This document shows positions 8,512 through 17,647 of a DNA stretch of 64,000 bases, piece by piece. This stretch comes from Sphingomonadales bacterium (GTDB lineage: Bacteria > Pseudomonadota > Alphaproteobacteria > Sphingomonadales > Sphingomonadaceae). Position 1 is the first letter of the stretch; each line of letters begins with the position of its first letter. The DNA lies in the NCBI GenBank assembly GCA_028871475.1, contig JAGWMZ010000024.1, positions 1 through 64,000 on the forward strand, written 5' to 3'. Both the position numbers and the translations under genes were made by a program. Below the pieces are notes generated by a model. That model saw only the letters and a list, made by a program, of their open reading frames with translations, made no database searches and was not told the DNA's origin.

Positions 8512-8861
8512 CGTCGATCTTTCCCTCGTCGGCGCATTAGCTGCGAAATGTGACAAGGGCGTCACCAGCACCGATTGCCGGAACTTCATGCGGAGTTGGC
8601 GAGAGAAGAAATTGAGAAAGTCAGTCATTTGTCCAGTCCCTGGGTGGGGTGTTCCCGCCAAGGCACCAGACCGACGCGTTAGATCGCGCTAGCCACAGTC
8701 CCCTGCGGGAAATTCAACGCTCGGACGCAAGCAGCAATCAGGCCTCCAGCCCGACTGTCGCCCTCATCAGCGGCGGTATTGCGACTTCGTGGCATTGGTG
8801 ATGTTTCCATTGGGGAATGGGGCGATAAGTTGAGCCAAGGCGACTCGACTGAGGCGCCCAT
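8512..8861. other. 350-bp leader between porin gene and regulator operator
   Basis: This stretch separates the minus-strand porin gene from the operator at 8862-8883. A minus-strand 60-codon frame (8679-8861) starts one base from the operator but has no recognisable features or good ribosome site. The porin frame itself is open back to 8661. A decayed first gene of the operon, perhaps the missing binding protein, could have stood here, but nothing in the sequence proves it. Confidence 0.35.
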
Positions 8862-8883
8862 ATACTCTAGGGGGGTATAGTAT
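8862..8883. promoter_or_regulatory. RcnR/CsoR-type operator in the divergent promoter region
   Basis: ATACTCTAGGGGGGTATAGTAT has ATACT/AGTAT half-sites around a G6 tract. Operators of the CsoR/RcnR/FrmR family are exactly of this sort: a G or C tract of four to six bases flanked by AT-rich inverted half-sites. It lies 21 bases upstream of the regulator's start codon and at the head of the leader of the divergent porin/ABC operon, so it is placed to control both. Confidence 0.7.
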
Positions 8884-8903
8884 CAAGCTCAAAGGAGCCC
8901 AAG

Positions 8904-9182
8904 TTGAGCCACGTTGCCGCCGAAAAGCAAAAGCTGCTCAATCGCCTCAAGCGTCTGCGCGGGCAGATCGACGCCTTGGAGCGTGCCATTGATGCGGATG
9001 TAGAATGCGCCCGTGTTCTTCAGCAGGCCACTGCGTGCCGTGGAGCACTCGAAGGCTTCATTGCCGAAGTGATTGAGGACCACATCCTTGAGCATATGGT
9101 CGAACCGGGCCTTGCCGTTAACGATCCCAAGGTTCTGGCTGCCGAAGAGTTGGTGGCGATTATCAAGGCTTATATGCGTTAG
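8904..9182 (+). CDS. RcnR-like metal-responsive repressor (CsoR/RcnR/FrmR family)
   Basis: 92 residues, all-helical family fold. The start is TTG 8904, supported by AAGGAG six bases upstream, and gives MSHVAAEKQK. The ligand positions are His3, Cys35 (DVEC), His60 and His64 (EDHILEH). In the family His3/Cys35/His60/His64 is the Ni/Co set of RcnR, whereas formaldehyde-sensing FrmR has Pro2/Cys35/His60/Glu64 and copper-sensing CsoR has Cys/His/Cys. RcnR is an apo-repressor released by Ni(II) or Co(II). The operator next to it and the divergent transport operon suggest that nickel or cobalt controls porin and ABC expression; the specificity is predicted from residues only. Confidence 0.85.
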   Translation: MSHVAAEKQKLLNRLKRLRGQIDALERAIDADVECARVLQQATACRGALEGFIAEVIEDHILEHMVEPGLAVNDPKVLAAEELVAIIKAYMR

Positions 9183-9535
9183 AAGGCCGTCAAAGCCAGC
9201 TATCCGCGAATTTGTTATTCCGGCTTGGTTGAAGTTGGCATTCATGGACGATTGCTCGATCCAGGTCGCGGCTCGCGAATGACGGGTTTTGGCGGGCACT
9301 ACCGTTTAGAACCTGCTCTGGGAACGGCAAAAATTGGTCGCAAACTGCCAATGCGACCATCGCCCCGCTCTCCTCCACGATCGCCTTAATTCCCGCCGTT
9401 CCCGCCCTCGGATCAGTAGATCTAACCTGCCGTCCATTCACATGGAAAGGGTGCGCTTCGAGCGACCCGCCGGTTCGATATCCGACCTATTGCCAAAATC
9501 GCCGCCAAGCAGCCTCGGATTATCAATATCGGCCC
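9183..9535. other. gene-poor junction between regulator and recombinase remnant
   Basis: No supported gene. Open frames on the minus strand (for instance 9190-9441) show no recognisable motif, and their codon pattern is no better than chance for this GC content. The 5' part of the recombinase gene, including its catalytic serine, should have been here and is missing, so a deletion or insertion boundary lies near 9500-9535. Confidence 0.4.
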
Positions 9536-11395
9536 ACCGGATCCTCGGCGCAGGATCGGCCGGGTTTCCAGCGGCTTGTCGCGGAAGTGGGGCTCGGCCA
9601 TGTGGGGTTGGTTCTTGGGATCGAAGTGTCGCGTCTGGCACGGTCGTGCCGCGACTGGCATCAACTGCTCGAAATGTGCGCGCTGTTCGACACGCTCATT
9701 GGCGATGCCGATGGCATTTATGATCCAGGCACCTACAATGATCGCCTTCTGCTTGGGCTCAAGGGGACAATGAGCGAGGCGGAACTTCACATCCTCAAGG
9801 CCCGCATGCACGAAGGCCGATGTGCCAAAGCCCGTCGTGGCGAACTCGTTCTGGGCCTTCCGCGCGGCTATGTGCTGAAGCCTTCGGGCGAGGTCGCGTT
9901 GGATCCGGATGAGGGAGTGCAGCGTGCAATCCGTCTGGTCTTCGCTATCTTCGAGCGGCGGCGATCAGTCAGTGGTGTGCTGCGTTATCTCGTTGACCAT
10001 GAGTTGCAACTACCCGATCGCGTACGGAGCGGGCCGAACAAGGGCGATGTCTGCTGGAATCGTCCCAATCGCGCGACGCTGTCGGACATGCTGCGTCATC
10101 CTGCCTATGCTGGCGCCTATGTCTTCGGGCGTCGCCATTATGATGGCCGTCACCGGCTTCCGGGCAAGCCGCACAGTGGTCGATCTTATCTACGTGATCC
10201 GCAAAAATGGATGGTACTCCACCAGGATGCGTTGCCCGCCTATATAGACTGGAGCAACTTTGAGAGGAACCAGCGGCAGATGGCCATGAACCGCTCTCGA
10301 CACACGGGTGTTCCGCGCGGCGGTGCCGCCCTGCTTGGCGGCCTGATTTCTTGTGGGCTTTGCGGACGGCGGATGTTCACGACCTACACCGACGACGGAC
10401 GCGAGGCCCGCTATGTTTGCCATCAACTCGCCACCACCTATGGAGAGGCACGCTGCCAGTCGATCAGTGCCTGGCCAGTCGACAGGCTGGTCTCCACGCT
10501 GATCCTTGAAGCCCTTGCGCCCGCCGCGATCGAGGTGAGCCTGCAGGCGGCCGAGGATATTGAGTTGGAACGGCGGCAACTCCACGGCCAATGGCAAATA
10601 CGGCTTGAACGCGCCGGATATGAAACCGCGCTCGCACGGCGCCGCTACGAGGCAGTTGATCCGGATAATCGTCTGGTTGCCCGGACGCTGGAACGGGACT
10701 GGGAGGCAGCACTCGCGGCCGAGCAGTCGCTGGCGGATGAACAGCGGCGGGCTTTGGCTGAAGAGCCCGAACGCCTGACCCAGGCCGAGTGCGATGCCAT
10801 ACGGCAGCTGGCACAGGATATCCCCGCGTTGTGGAGTAGCGCATCCACGACAGCGCGCGATCGCCAGGCCATTGCGCGTACGATGCTTGAACGCGTTGAG
10901 GTTGTCGTCGTGGGTGAAACCGAGCGCGCTGGGCTCGTCTGCCATTGGGTGGGTGGCCCTATGACGAAACATGCGTTCACCCGACCGGTACGGCGGTTCG
11001 AGCAACTTGAGAACTTCGACAAGCTGCTTGCCCGGATCACCGACCTCAGGTGCCAAGGAGCCACCGCGCAGGCTATCGCTGATGCGCTCAATGCCGAGGG
11101 CTGGACGCCGCCCAAGAAGGACAGCTTCAACGCTGCCATGATCCATCGCCTGCTCCAACGGCGCGGGCTTGGCACGACACGTCCTATCTGGTCGAACAAT
11201 ATACCACGGCAAAACGAGTGCGAAATTACCCTTCAGGAATATGCCGATCGAATCGGAGCTCACCGACAAACTGTCTACGGTTGGCTCCGACGCGGCCGGA
11301 TCAAAGGGCGGTTGGCCAAGGTCGGAACCCAGCGCATCTGGCTCGTCGACTTCCAAAACAGCTCAACAGGAATCTGCACTGGAGAGTCATCATGA
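9536..11395 (+). pseudogene. large serine recombinase, 5'-truncated
   Basis: In-frame sequence from 9536 reads TGSSAQDRPGFQRLVAEVG and continues for about 600 codons. It holds the end of the resolvase domain (GIEVSRLARSCRDWHQLL, GLKGTMSEAELH), the recombinase domain (GLPRGYVLKPSGEV and a DNA-contact helix region) and a zinc ribbon (CGLCGRRM, then C..C near YVCHQ and ARCQS), followed by coiled-coil and C-terminal helix-turn-helix (LQEYADRIGAHRQTVYGWLRR). The first 60 or so residues, including the active-site serine, are missing, so it cannot catalyse strand exchange. The 3' end runs straight into an IS5 fragment. A GTG at 9587 could start a defective protein. Confidence 0.8.
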
Positions 11396-11402
11396 ACACA
11401 CG

Positions 11403-11675
11403 ATCGAGGAGGTCTTCGGTTGGGCCAAGACCTGTGGCAATCTGCGCAAGACCCGCCACCGCGGACTGCCACGCGTGGGCTGGGCCTTCACACTGACCGC
11501 CGCCGCCTACAACCTGGTGCGCCTGCCAAAGCTGCTGGCGACTGGATAAGTGCGCCAAATGGGCGGTGAAAAACCCGAATGTGCCAACGCCAGGTGAAAA
11601 ACGGGCCTCGGTGCCGTCATGCAAGGTGCTAACGGGGCGTAGACTGCGCCGTAACGGGCCTATTTCCGCAGCCTG
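11403..11675 (+). mobile_element. IS5-family element, 3' end fragment
   Basis: The last 48 codons of an IS5-type transposase (EEVFGWAKTCGNLRKTRH to KLLATG, stop 11547-11549) are nearly identical to the intact copy at 61864-63189, differing at a handful of bases. The fragment ends with the terminal repeat GGCCTATTTCCGCAGCCTG (11657-11675). The 5' four fifths are gone. It sits directly behind the recombinase remnant, in the opposite orientation to the intact copy. Confidence 0.85.
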
Positions 11676-11940
11676 CTAGGGCGAGTATGTCCAGGTGGGC
11701 GTTTGAGAGAGGATGCCTTTGCCTCCCCCATACTCCTGTTTCAAGGTTGCTTGCAGCGCTTCACTGCGCTGATCCGATCGATGACAATGCCGCGTGCTGC
11801 ACCGTCAGAACGCTTTAACGACTTTTTACAATTTAAAGTGCCTGTCGTGCCGGTCAGGAGTTTGGTCTCCGGTAAACAGTCATCTCCCGTCAAGGTGGCA
11901 TGGGTATGTGATCCTGTTCCAGAGAAGAGGTAACTGAACC
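11676..11940. other. upstream region of the sigma factor gene
   Basis: 265 bases without a gene. The AT-rich run TTTTTACAATTTAAAG (11823-11838) is the likeliest promoter area for the sigma gene that starts at 11941. I see no GGAAC-N16/17-GTT element of the EcfG type, so self-activation by an EcfG-type sigma is not supported. Confidence 0.35.
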
Positions 11941-12480
11941 ATGTATTGTGGCAAGATCGGAAGGGCAGCTGTCGTTGATGCTGATTTTACCGAAGCCCTT
12001 AATCGTTCTGCGCGCGCGCTTCGGTCTTATGCATGGCGTTTGACTGGAAATGCTGCAGACACAGACGATCTTGTTCAGGAGACCATGCTCCTCTGCTGGT
12101 CCGCCCGACACCTCTTCCAACCAGGCAGCAACTTCAGCGCCTGGAGTCGCGTAGTGATGCGCAACAGTTTTCTGTCAAACCTTCGAAGAGATCGTGTTCG
12201 TACCAATTTGCCGCAGGAGGCGTTCGACCTCATGCCGGGGACGGCAGGCGGTCAGGATCAGGCAATCGAGCTTAGGGATACCTGGTGGGCGCTTGACCGA
12301 TTGAGCCCGCAACACCGCAATGCGGTGCTGCTCGCCGCGAAAGGCATTTCATACACCGAAGGGGCAGCACAGCTCGCAATCCCAGAGGTAACGTTCAGGA
12401 GCCATGTCTTCAGGGGACGACGGCATCTCCGCCGGCTCATAGATGATTTCGAGGCACAGACCCGGCGAAGACGCCAGTGA
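11941..12480 (+). CDS. EcfG-like ECF sigma factor
   Basis: 179 residues with sigma region 2 (ALRSYAWRLTGNAADTDDLVQETML, the DDLVQET core) and region 4 (LSPQHRNAVLLAAKGISYTEGAAQLAIPEVTFRSHV). The region-2 tail MRNSFLSNLRRDR closely resembles EcfG, the general-stress sigma of alphaproteobacteria. EcfG is normally controlled by the anti-sigma NepR and response regulator PhyR; neither gene is nearby, so this is a solitary paralog. It converges with the diguanylate cyclase gene, 15 bases from its stop. An AGAAGAGG ribosome site precedes ATG 11941. Confidence 0.85.
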   Translation: MYCGKIGRAAVVDADFTEALNRSARALRSYAWRLTGNAADTDDLVQETMLLCWSARHLFQPGSNFSAWSRVVMRNSFLSNLRRDRVRTNLPQEAFDLMPGTAGGQDQAIELRDTWWALDRLSPQHRNAVLLAAKGISYTEGAAQLAIPEVTFRSHVFRGRRHLRRLIDDFEAQTRRRRQ

Positions 12481-12495
12481 AGCGCTCGAGTGGGT

Positions 12496-13689
12496 TCAGG
12501 AGACTGATGGAGCAAACCTCGTCAGTATGCCCCGTGGCCCTTGTCCCCCCGCAAAGTTCTGGCTCCCGACGACGCAATTTCTGCCCTCGCGTTTTGCCAA
12601 ATAGAGAAGGCTGTCGGCCCGGGCCATCGCGACGGAGATTTCTTCGCCTTCTTTCATGAGTGTCACACCGAAACTCGCAGAAAACTGGCTCTCCTGTGCT
12701 TCCTCCGGCCAATCTTGGCTCTGAAATGCCCGCCGCATTGCGTCGGCCGCCGAAAGGGCATCCTCCAGCGTGACATCGGTCAGAAGCACCGCAAACTCCT
12801 CGCCGCCAAGCCGGATCACGCGCGCTCCGGCACCAGGCAGGCTTTTCAGAAGCGCGCCAAACCGGGCGATGACGATATCCCCGAAGGCATGACCAAAGCG
12901 ATCGTTGATGCCTTTGAATTGATCGATATCAGCCAGAACGATCGCGGTTGAGGCCGATATCAGACGCCTGCCCGCGGGCGATGCCAGCAAGGCCTCCATG
13001 CCCCGCCGGTTCAGAACATTCGTCAATGAATCGATATGGGCGTGTTTGCGATATTTCTCGATAAAATCCGAGCTCGTGGAGATCATCACCGCAAAGGCGA
13101 GAATGATGCTTCCCAGCAGCCCGGTATATTGGACGAGGCTACCCCAGACCGAGGCCCGCCACGCGCCCACGACCGCGTCCGTGTCGTGCACCGAAAGATA
13201 GAGGATACACTGGAAGGTCATCGCCATGGACAGGAACAGGAAGGTGCCGGCCAGGATGCGATCGCCAGTTGAACTGATCGATTTCAGATAGGCGATGGTC
13301 GTGCGCCAGAGAATGACATTGCAGCATGCCTGAACGAAGAACGTTTCAAGACGGACGCTTTTGAACATCATCAGCGATGTGACGATCATCACCGAAGCCG
13401 TCATCACCACGGCGATTTCCAGCGGCAGGAAGTTTTCAATCTCCTTGCGACCATTGAGTGCCCGGCACGCGAGGATGACGCCAAGCAGAATGCAATTGTC
13501 CTCGATGATCTGCTTGATCGGCCAGATTTCCGGGCTCTGATATAGCATTATGGCAAAACCGACGCCCATGCTGCACAGCGAGTAACCCCATAGGGCTGTC
13601 CCGAAACCCATCACATCGGCAGCGATAAATCCTACCCCGCACAACAGGATAGCGATCGGGACAGACCAATCGAGCAAGGTTATCGGCAT
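12496..13689 (-). CDS. membrane-bound diguanylate cyclase (GGEEF)
   Basis: 397 residues: six to eight hydrophobic segments up to about residue 215, then a GGDEF domain from DSLTNVLNRRGMEALL. The active loop is RLGGEEF, a permitted variant, with ADIDQFKGINDRFGH carrying the metal and guanine contacts. The family condenses two GTP into c-di-GMP. The product-inhibition I-site (RxxD, five residues before GGEEF) is replaced by GAGA, so feedback inhibition at that site is unlikely. The membrane part matches no sensor domain I can name. Confidence 0.87.
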   Translation of the reverse strand: MPITLLDWSVPIAILLCGVGFIAADVMGFGTALWGYSLCSMGVGFAIMLYQSPEIWPIKQIIEDNCILLGVILACRALNGRKEIENFLPLEIAVVMTASVMIVTSLMMFKSVRLETFFVQACCNVILWRTTIAYLKSISSTGDRILAGTFLFLSMAMTFQCILYLSVHDTDAVVGAWRASVWGSLVQYTGLLGSIILAFAVMISTSSDFIEKYRKHAHIDSLTNVLNRRGMEALLASPAGRRLISASTAIVLADIDQFKGINDRFGHAFGDIVIARFGALLKSLPGAGARVIRLGGEEFAVLLTDVTLEDALSAADAMRRAFQSQDWPEEAQESQFSASFGVTLMKEGEEISVAMARADSLLYLAKREGRNCVVGSQNFAGGQGPRGILTRFAPSVS

Positions 13690-13905
13690 AGGAGCGACCA
13701 GATGGTTCCAGCGCCTTTTAAGACGGCTGCTTCCGGAAAATGAGGGGGCTTCAGAGCTAGGGACATCCCGTTTACAATCCGTTTACAAATTCAGATTGGC
13801 GGGCAACTCGCCACACTTACCCCGCCCCTCCGGCACGGAAACGGCAGGATATGCCTTATCATGTCCGTTTCAGTCCATTTCAGGCAGTCAATGGCTGACC
13901 CGCAC

Positions 13906-14805
13906 TCACCAAAGACTCTTTGCCAAGAGCCCTTCCATCCAATCGGCAAAAGCCAGCACTCTGCGGGGCCGATCGCGGCGACGGGGAAACAACAGATGTA
14001 CGGGCATCGGTTCGGCTGGATAGGCTGGCAGCACTTCGATCAAAGTGCCAGCCGCCAACTCGGCCCTCACATCATAGGCCGGGATCTGGAGCAGGCCCAG
14101 CCCCGCCACGCAGGCAGCAATGGCGGCCTCCGCGCTGTTGACCGTCACCCGCCCCCTTACCCGCCGACTGCGCAATTTGCCGCCATCCAGCCATTCGAAG
14201 GGTTCGACGCGCCCCGTGGTCGGTGAGGCAAACAGCACCATATGATGGTCGTCCAGATCGGCAGGGGTCTGCGGCACGCCATGGCGCGCCAGATAGGCGG
14301 GGCTGGCGACATTGATAAAGGCGATATGCCCGACAGGCCGGGCCACCAGCGAGGAATCCACCAGCGGCCCCACCCGCAGCACGCAATCGAGCGCATCCTC
14401 GATCAGATTGGCGGTGCGATCGCTCACGCCCAGAATGATATCGACACCGGGATGCATATCCAGGAATTCGGGCAAGGCCGGGGCGACGATCAGGCGGCCG
14501 ATCCGCCCCGGCATATCGACATGCACGCGCCCAGTCAGGGCCTGGTCATCCTGCCGGAACATGCCCTCAGCATCTTCCAGTTGCGCGATAACGGAGAGGC
14601 TGCGCTCATAAAACAGCAAGCCATCCTGCGTGGGCGCGATCTTGCGCGTCGTGCGATGCAGCAGCCTCGTGCCAAGCCGCCTCTCCAGATCCCGCACCGC
14701 AAGCGAGACAGAGGAGCGCGGCAGACCAAGCTGGTCAGCCGCACGGGTGAAGCTGGCGCAATCCACCACGCGGCAGAAGATGCGAAAAAGGTCGATCCGG
14801 TCCAT
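13906..14805 (-). CDS. LysR-family transcriptional regulator
   Basis: 299 residues. The N-terminal winged helix (IFCRVVDCASFTRAADQLGL then RSSVSLAVRDLERRLG) is the classic LysR DNA-binding domain; the rest is a periplasmic-binding-like effector domain with GRIGRLIVAPALPEFLD. It is transcribed away from the SDR gene with a 99-base gap, the usual arrangement for a LysR regulator and its target. The effector is not evident. No sign of damage. Confidence 0.92.
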   Translation of the reverse strand: MDRIDLFRIFCRVVDCASFTRAADQLGLPRSSVSLAVRDLERRLGTRLLHRTTRKIAPTQDGLLFYERSLSVIAQLEDAEGMFRQDDQALTGRVHVDMPGRIGRLIVAPALPEFLDMHPGVDIILGVSDRTANLIEDALDCVLRVGPLVDSSLVARPVGHIAFINVASPAYLARHGVPQTPADLDDHHMVLFASPTTGRVEPFEWLDGGKLRSRRVRGRVTVNSAEAAIAACVAGLGLLQIPAYDVRAELAAGTLIEVLPAYPAEPMPVHLLFPRRRDRPRRVLAFADWMEGLLAKSLW

Positions 14806-14813
14806 GGCGATTG

Positions 14814-14855
14814 TTTGGATTATCCGACATGTGAAGTCATGTACGGATTATTTAT
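14814..14855. promoter_or_regulatory. probable LysR binding region
   Basis: Between the divergent regulator and SDR genes lies ACATG (14827-14831), TGAAGT, CATGT (14838-14842): a 16-base dyad, flanked by two direct copies of GGATTAT (14817-14823 and 14845-14851). LysR proteins bind imperfect dyads of about 15 bases (T-N11-A type) in such gaps. The link to this regulator is by position. Confidence 0.5.
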
Positions 14856-14904
14856 CCAGCTTGCGTAAACAGAGCAGTGCGGAGTCTCAATTGGAGACCC
14901 GATC

Positions 14905-15678
14905 ATGACTGACCATTCCCTCACCGGCAAGGCCGTGCTTATCGCGGGCGGCGCGAAAAATCTGGGCGGCCTGCTGGCGACTGACCTTGCACGCCACGGC
15001 GCGCGCGCCGTGGCCGTCCACTACAACAGCGATGCTGCCCGTGTCGAAGCCGAGGAGACGCTGGCCGCCATCGCGGCGGCGGGCGTCAAGGGCTTTGCCT
15101 TTCAGGCCGATCTGACCACGGCATCGGCTATGGAAACGCTGTTCGAGCAGGCCAAGGCGGCGATGGAGGGCATCGATATCGCGGTCAACACGGTGGGCAA
15201 GGTGCTGAAAAAGCCGATGGTGGAGATCACCGAGGAGGAGTTCGACGCGATGAGCGCGGTCAATTCCAAATCGGCCTTCTTCTTCCTCAAGGAAGCGGGC
15301 AAGCATCTCAATGACCATGGCAAGGTCTGCACGCTGGTGACCTCGCTGCTGGGGGCCTACACGCCCTTCTACGCCTCCTATGCCGGGACCAAGGCTTCGG
15401 TGGAGCATTACACACGCGCGGCCTCCAAGGAGTTTGGGGAGCGCGGCATTTCGGTGACCGCGATCGGCCCCGGCCCGATGGACACGCCGTTCTTCTATCC
15501 CGCCGAGGGTGCCGATGCGGTGGCCTATCACAAAAGCGCGGCGGCGCTTTCGCCCTTCAGCAAGACTGGCCTCACCGATATTGCCGACATCGTGCCCTGG
15601 ATCCGCTTTCTGGTCAGCGATGGCTGGTGGATGACCGGACAGACGATCCTGGTGAATGGCGGCTATACCACCAAGTGA
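14905..15678 (+). CDS. short-chain dehydrogenase/reductase (SDR)
   Basis: 257 residues, classical SDR length. The cofactor loop is GGAKNLGG (residues 13-20), a variant of TGxxxGIG; NTVGK replaces NNAG; the catalytic Tyr and Lys are in YAGTK; and the late motif IGPGPMDTPFF follows. It ends TGQTILVNGGYTTK, the usual tetramer interface. The HYNSD after beta-2 suggests NADP preference. It probably oxidises or reduces a small alcohol/ketone under control of the divergent LysR protein. A strong hairpin follows 38 bases after the stop. Confidence 0.9.
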   Translation: MTDHSLTGKAVLIAGGAKNLGGLLATDLARHGARAVAVHYNSDAARVEAEETLAAIAAAGVKGFAFQADLTTASAMETLFEQAKAAMEGIDIAVNTVGKVLKKPMVEITEEEFDAMSAVNSKSAFFFLKEAGKHLNDHGKVCTLVTSLLGAYTPFYASYAGTKASVEHYTRAASKEFGERGISVTAIGPGPMDTPFFYPAEGADAVAYHKSAAALSPFSKTGLTDIADIVPWIRFLVSDGWWMTGQTILVNGGYTTK

Positions 15679-15716
15679 ACCGGCCGATGGGGCCGGCAAT
15701 CGTGCCGGTGCAAGTT

Positions 15717-15749
15717 GATGCGCCCGCTGCCTAAACCGGCGGGCGCATC
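15717..15749 (+). terminator. hairpin after the SDR gene
   Basis: GATGCGCCCGC (15717-15727) and GCGGGCGCATC (15739-15749) form a perfect 11-bp stem with an 11-base loop. No T-run follows, so it may be a processing or Rho-assisted stop rather than a classic intrinsic terminator. It separates the SDR gene from the next cyclase gene. Confidence 0.55.
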
Positions 15750-15814
15750 TGCCGCATTTATCGACCTGTGCACCAAACCGCGCTAGAGATGATCCTTCGG
15801 AATCGGGAGGTGCC

Positions 15815-17356
15815 ATGGCGAACACCAATCTCTACACGCATCTCGCAGTCCGGGATGAGCCTGCCATCGGCCAGCCCGCCTCGCGCAAGCTGCCCGGGAC
15901 CCATCATCCCCTGGCCATTCCGATGATCGGCGGCCTTTTTCTCCTGACCCATCTCCTCGGGATCGTCCTGTTTCCGCGCCGGGCCGACGTCATCTCCATC
16001 AGCTTTCAGGTCACGGCCCCCCTTCTGGCCGCGCTGGTCTGCTTCCTGCGGAGGCGGGAAGGCTATGCGCAAGGGTGGTGCGCCCTGGCTCTGGCCCTGA
16101 TCTTCTGGTCTGCCGGACTGTCGATCAACATCCTCGAACTGGTCGACCTGCCAAATCCGGAACCGGGGCCGAGCATCAGCGTGCTGCTCGCCGTGCTCTA
16201 TGGTGTACCGATCCTTTTCATGGTCGCCAGCCCGGCTGCGGAAGCGCTGTCTGTAAGGATTGTTGATGCGGCTCTGGCCCTTGCCCTGGGCGTGCTGTTC
16301 TTCATTCACAGCTTCACCTTTTCCAGCACCGGCGCGTCAAATTCCAGCGACGTGCTCAATATTCTGGCGGGTTTCGATGCCGAAAATCTGCTGATTGTCC
16401 TCTTTGCCACCACCCGCTTCGCCTCAAGCCGCGATCAGCGGGAAAGAGAGTTTTTCGGGGCTCTGGCCGTTTACGCGCTGCTCTACTTTCTGGCTGCCGG
16501 ATATATGAATCACGCGCAGCATGACACGCCCTATGGCGGGCTGACGGATCTGCTGATCGACGTGCCCTTCCTTCTTCTCATGGCCAAGGCCGCGCATGCG
16601 GATCTCGGTTTCCGGCTCAATTATGGCCTGTCCGTTCGGCAGGAACGGTTTGTGCTGGCTGCAAGTCCGCTGATGCTGCCGGCCATGCTGCTCACCGTGT
16701 CGGCGATCGTTTTCCGGGCCAATCCCGCCTGGGCCATTGCGGGTGTGGCCATGGCGACACTGGGCTCGGGCTTCCGCAATGTGCTAACCCATATGCACAA
16801 TCTGGAGGAGCGGGATCGCCTCGAGCAGCTTGCCCAGATCGATACGTTGACCGCCCTGCCGAACCGCCGATGCTTTGACAACAGGTTCCGGATCGAGTGG
16901 TCGCGGGCCTGGCGATCGAAAACGGCGCTGGCCGTGCTGATGCTCGATATCGATCACTTCAAGATGCTCAACGACGGGCTTGGCCATGCCGAGGGCGATC
17001 GCTGCCTTCGTGCCGTCGCCGACGCCCTGGGCAGCTGCGCCACGCGCGCATCGGATCTTGTTGCCAGATATGGCGGCGAGGAGTTTGTGGCCATTCTTCC
17101 CTCCGCCAGCCCCGAACAGGCCATGCAATTCGCGGAATTGCTCGGCCAGACGGTCCATAGCCTCAATCTGCCATTCCGGCCGTACATCCCGGCGGTTCTG
17201 AACCTCCGGCTACGCCGAAACCGGTCATCCTTTGGGCAGTGCAAGGCCTCGCTCCAATTTCCAAGATTGCAGACGATCGGGCTAGTCTCCTTCAGGGCTC
17301 GGGATACCCCACCTTCGCCAGTTGCCGCTTCCATGCGTACAGCGAATGCTGACTGA
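15815..17356 (+). pseudogene. membrane diguanylate cyclase, 3'-truncated at an IS3 scar
   Basis: The N-terminal 320 residues carry about eight hydrophobic segments; a GGDEF domain starts at DTLTALPNRRCF, with LDIDHFKMLNDGLGH and YGGEEF. The I-site RASD precedes it (ASDLVARYGGEEF), unlike in the other cyclase of this window. Normal homology stops near 17175-17196 (after TVHSLNLPF); the remaining codons up to 17356 read antisense through an IS3 orfA fragment. The last beta strands and helix of the domain (the SIGVA and YxAK segments) are therefore missing, and activity is doubtful. Confidence 0.8.
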
Positions 17357-17515
17357 CGCCGAGCCGTTCAGAAACCTCCGCTACCGGATACCCGCGCTCG
17401 GTGATCTGGGCCACCGCATCACGCTTGAACTCATCGCTGAAATTGGGCTTCCCCATCGTCGTCTCCTGTCCTCAAAATTAGGATAGAAGGCGTCCAGAAA
17501 TCTAGGGGCTATTCA
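17292..17515 (-). mobile_element. IS3-family left end with orfA 5' fragment
   Basis: On the minus strand the terminal repeat TGAATAGCCCCTAGA starts at 17515. ATG 17456 begins MGKPNFSDEFKRDAVAQITE, then RGYPVAEVSERLGVS and LYAWKRQLAK, the helix-turn-helix orfA of IS3 elements. Similarity ends after about 50 codons and the frame stops at TGA 17292-17294. The rest of the element is not adjacent; the missing part lies where the cyclase gene was cut. Confidence 0.8.
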
Positions 17516-17647
17516 ACGTTTGCCGCCGGAACCTTCTTGGAAAAATACACAAGCTCGCACCCTGTGGCGCCGAGTGGCAGCAAAACGCCGCCAGGATAGC
17601 AAAAACTTTCCTGGAAGATCTTCTTCCATTAAGAACAAACTTTATTT

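Noticed and set aside
8679..8861. 60-codon minus-strand frame right after the RcnR-type operator
   Set aside because: It is tempting as a leader peptide, but has no ribosome site, no hydrophobic or repeated motif and no sign of selection; kept only as part of the leader description.
9190..9441. 83-codon minus-strand frame downstream of the RcnR-like gene
   Set aside because: No motif, unusual residue mix and position in a deletion scar make a real gene unlikely.
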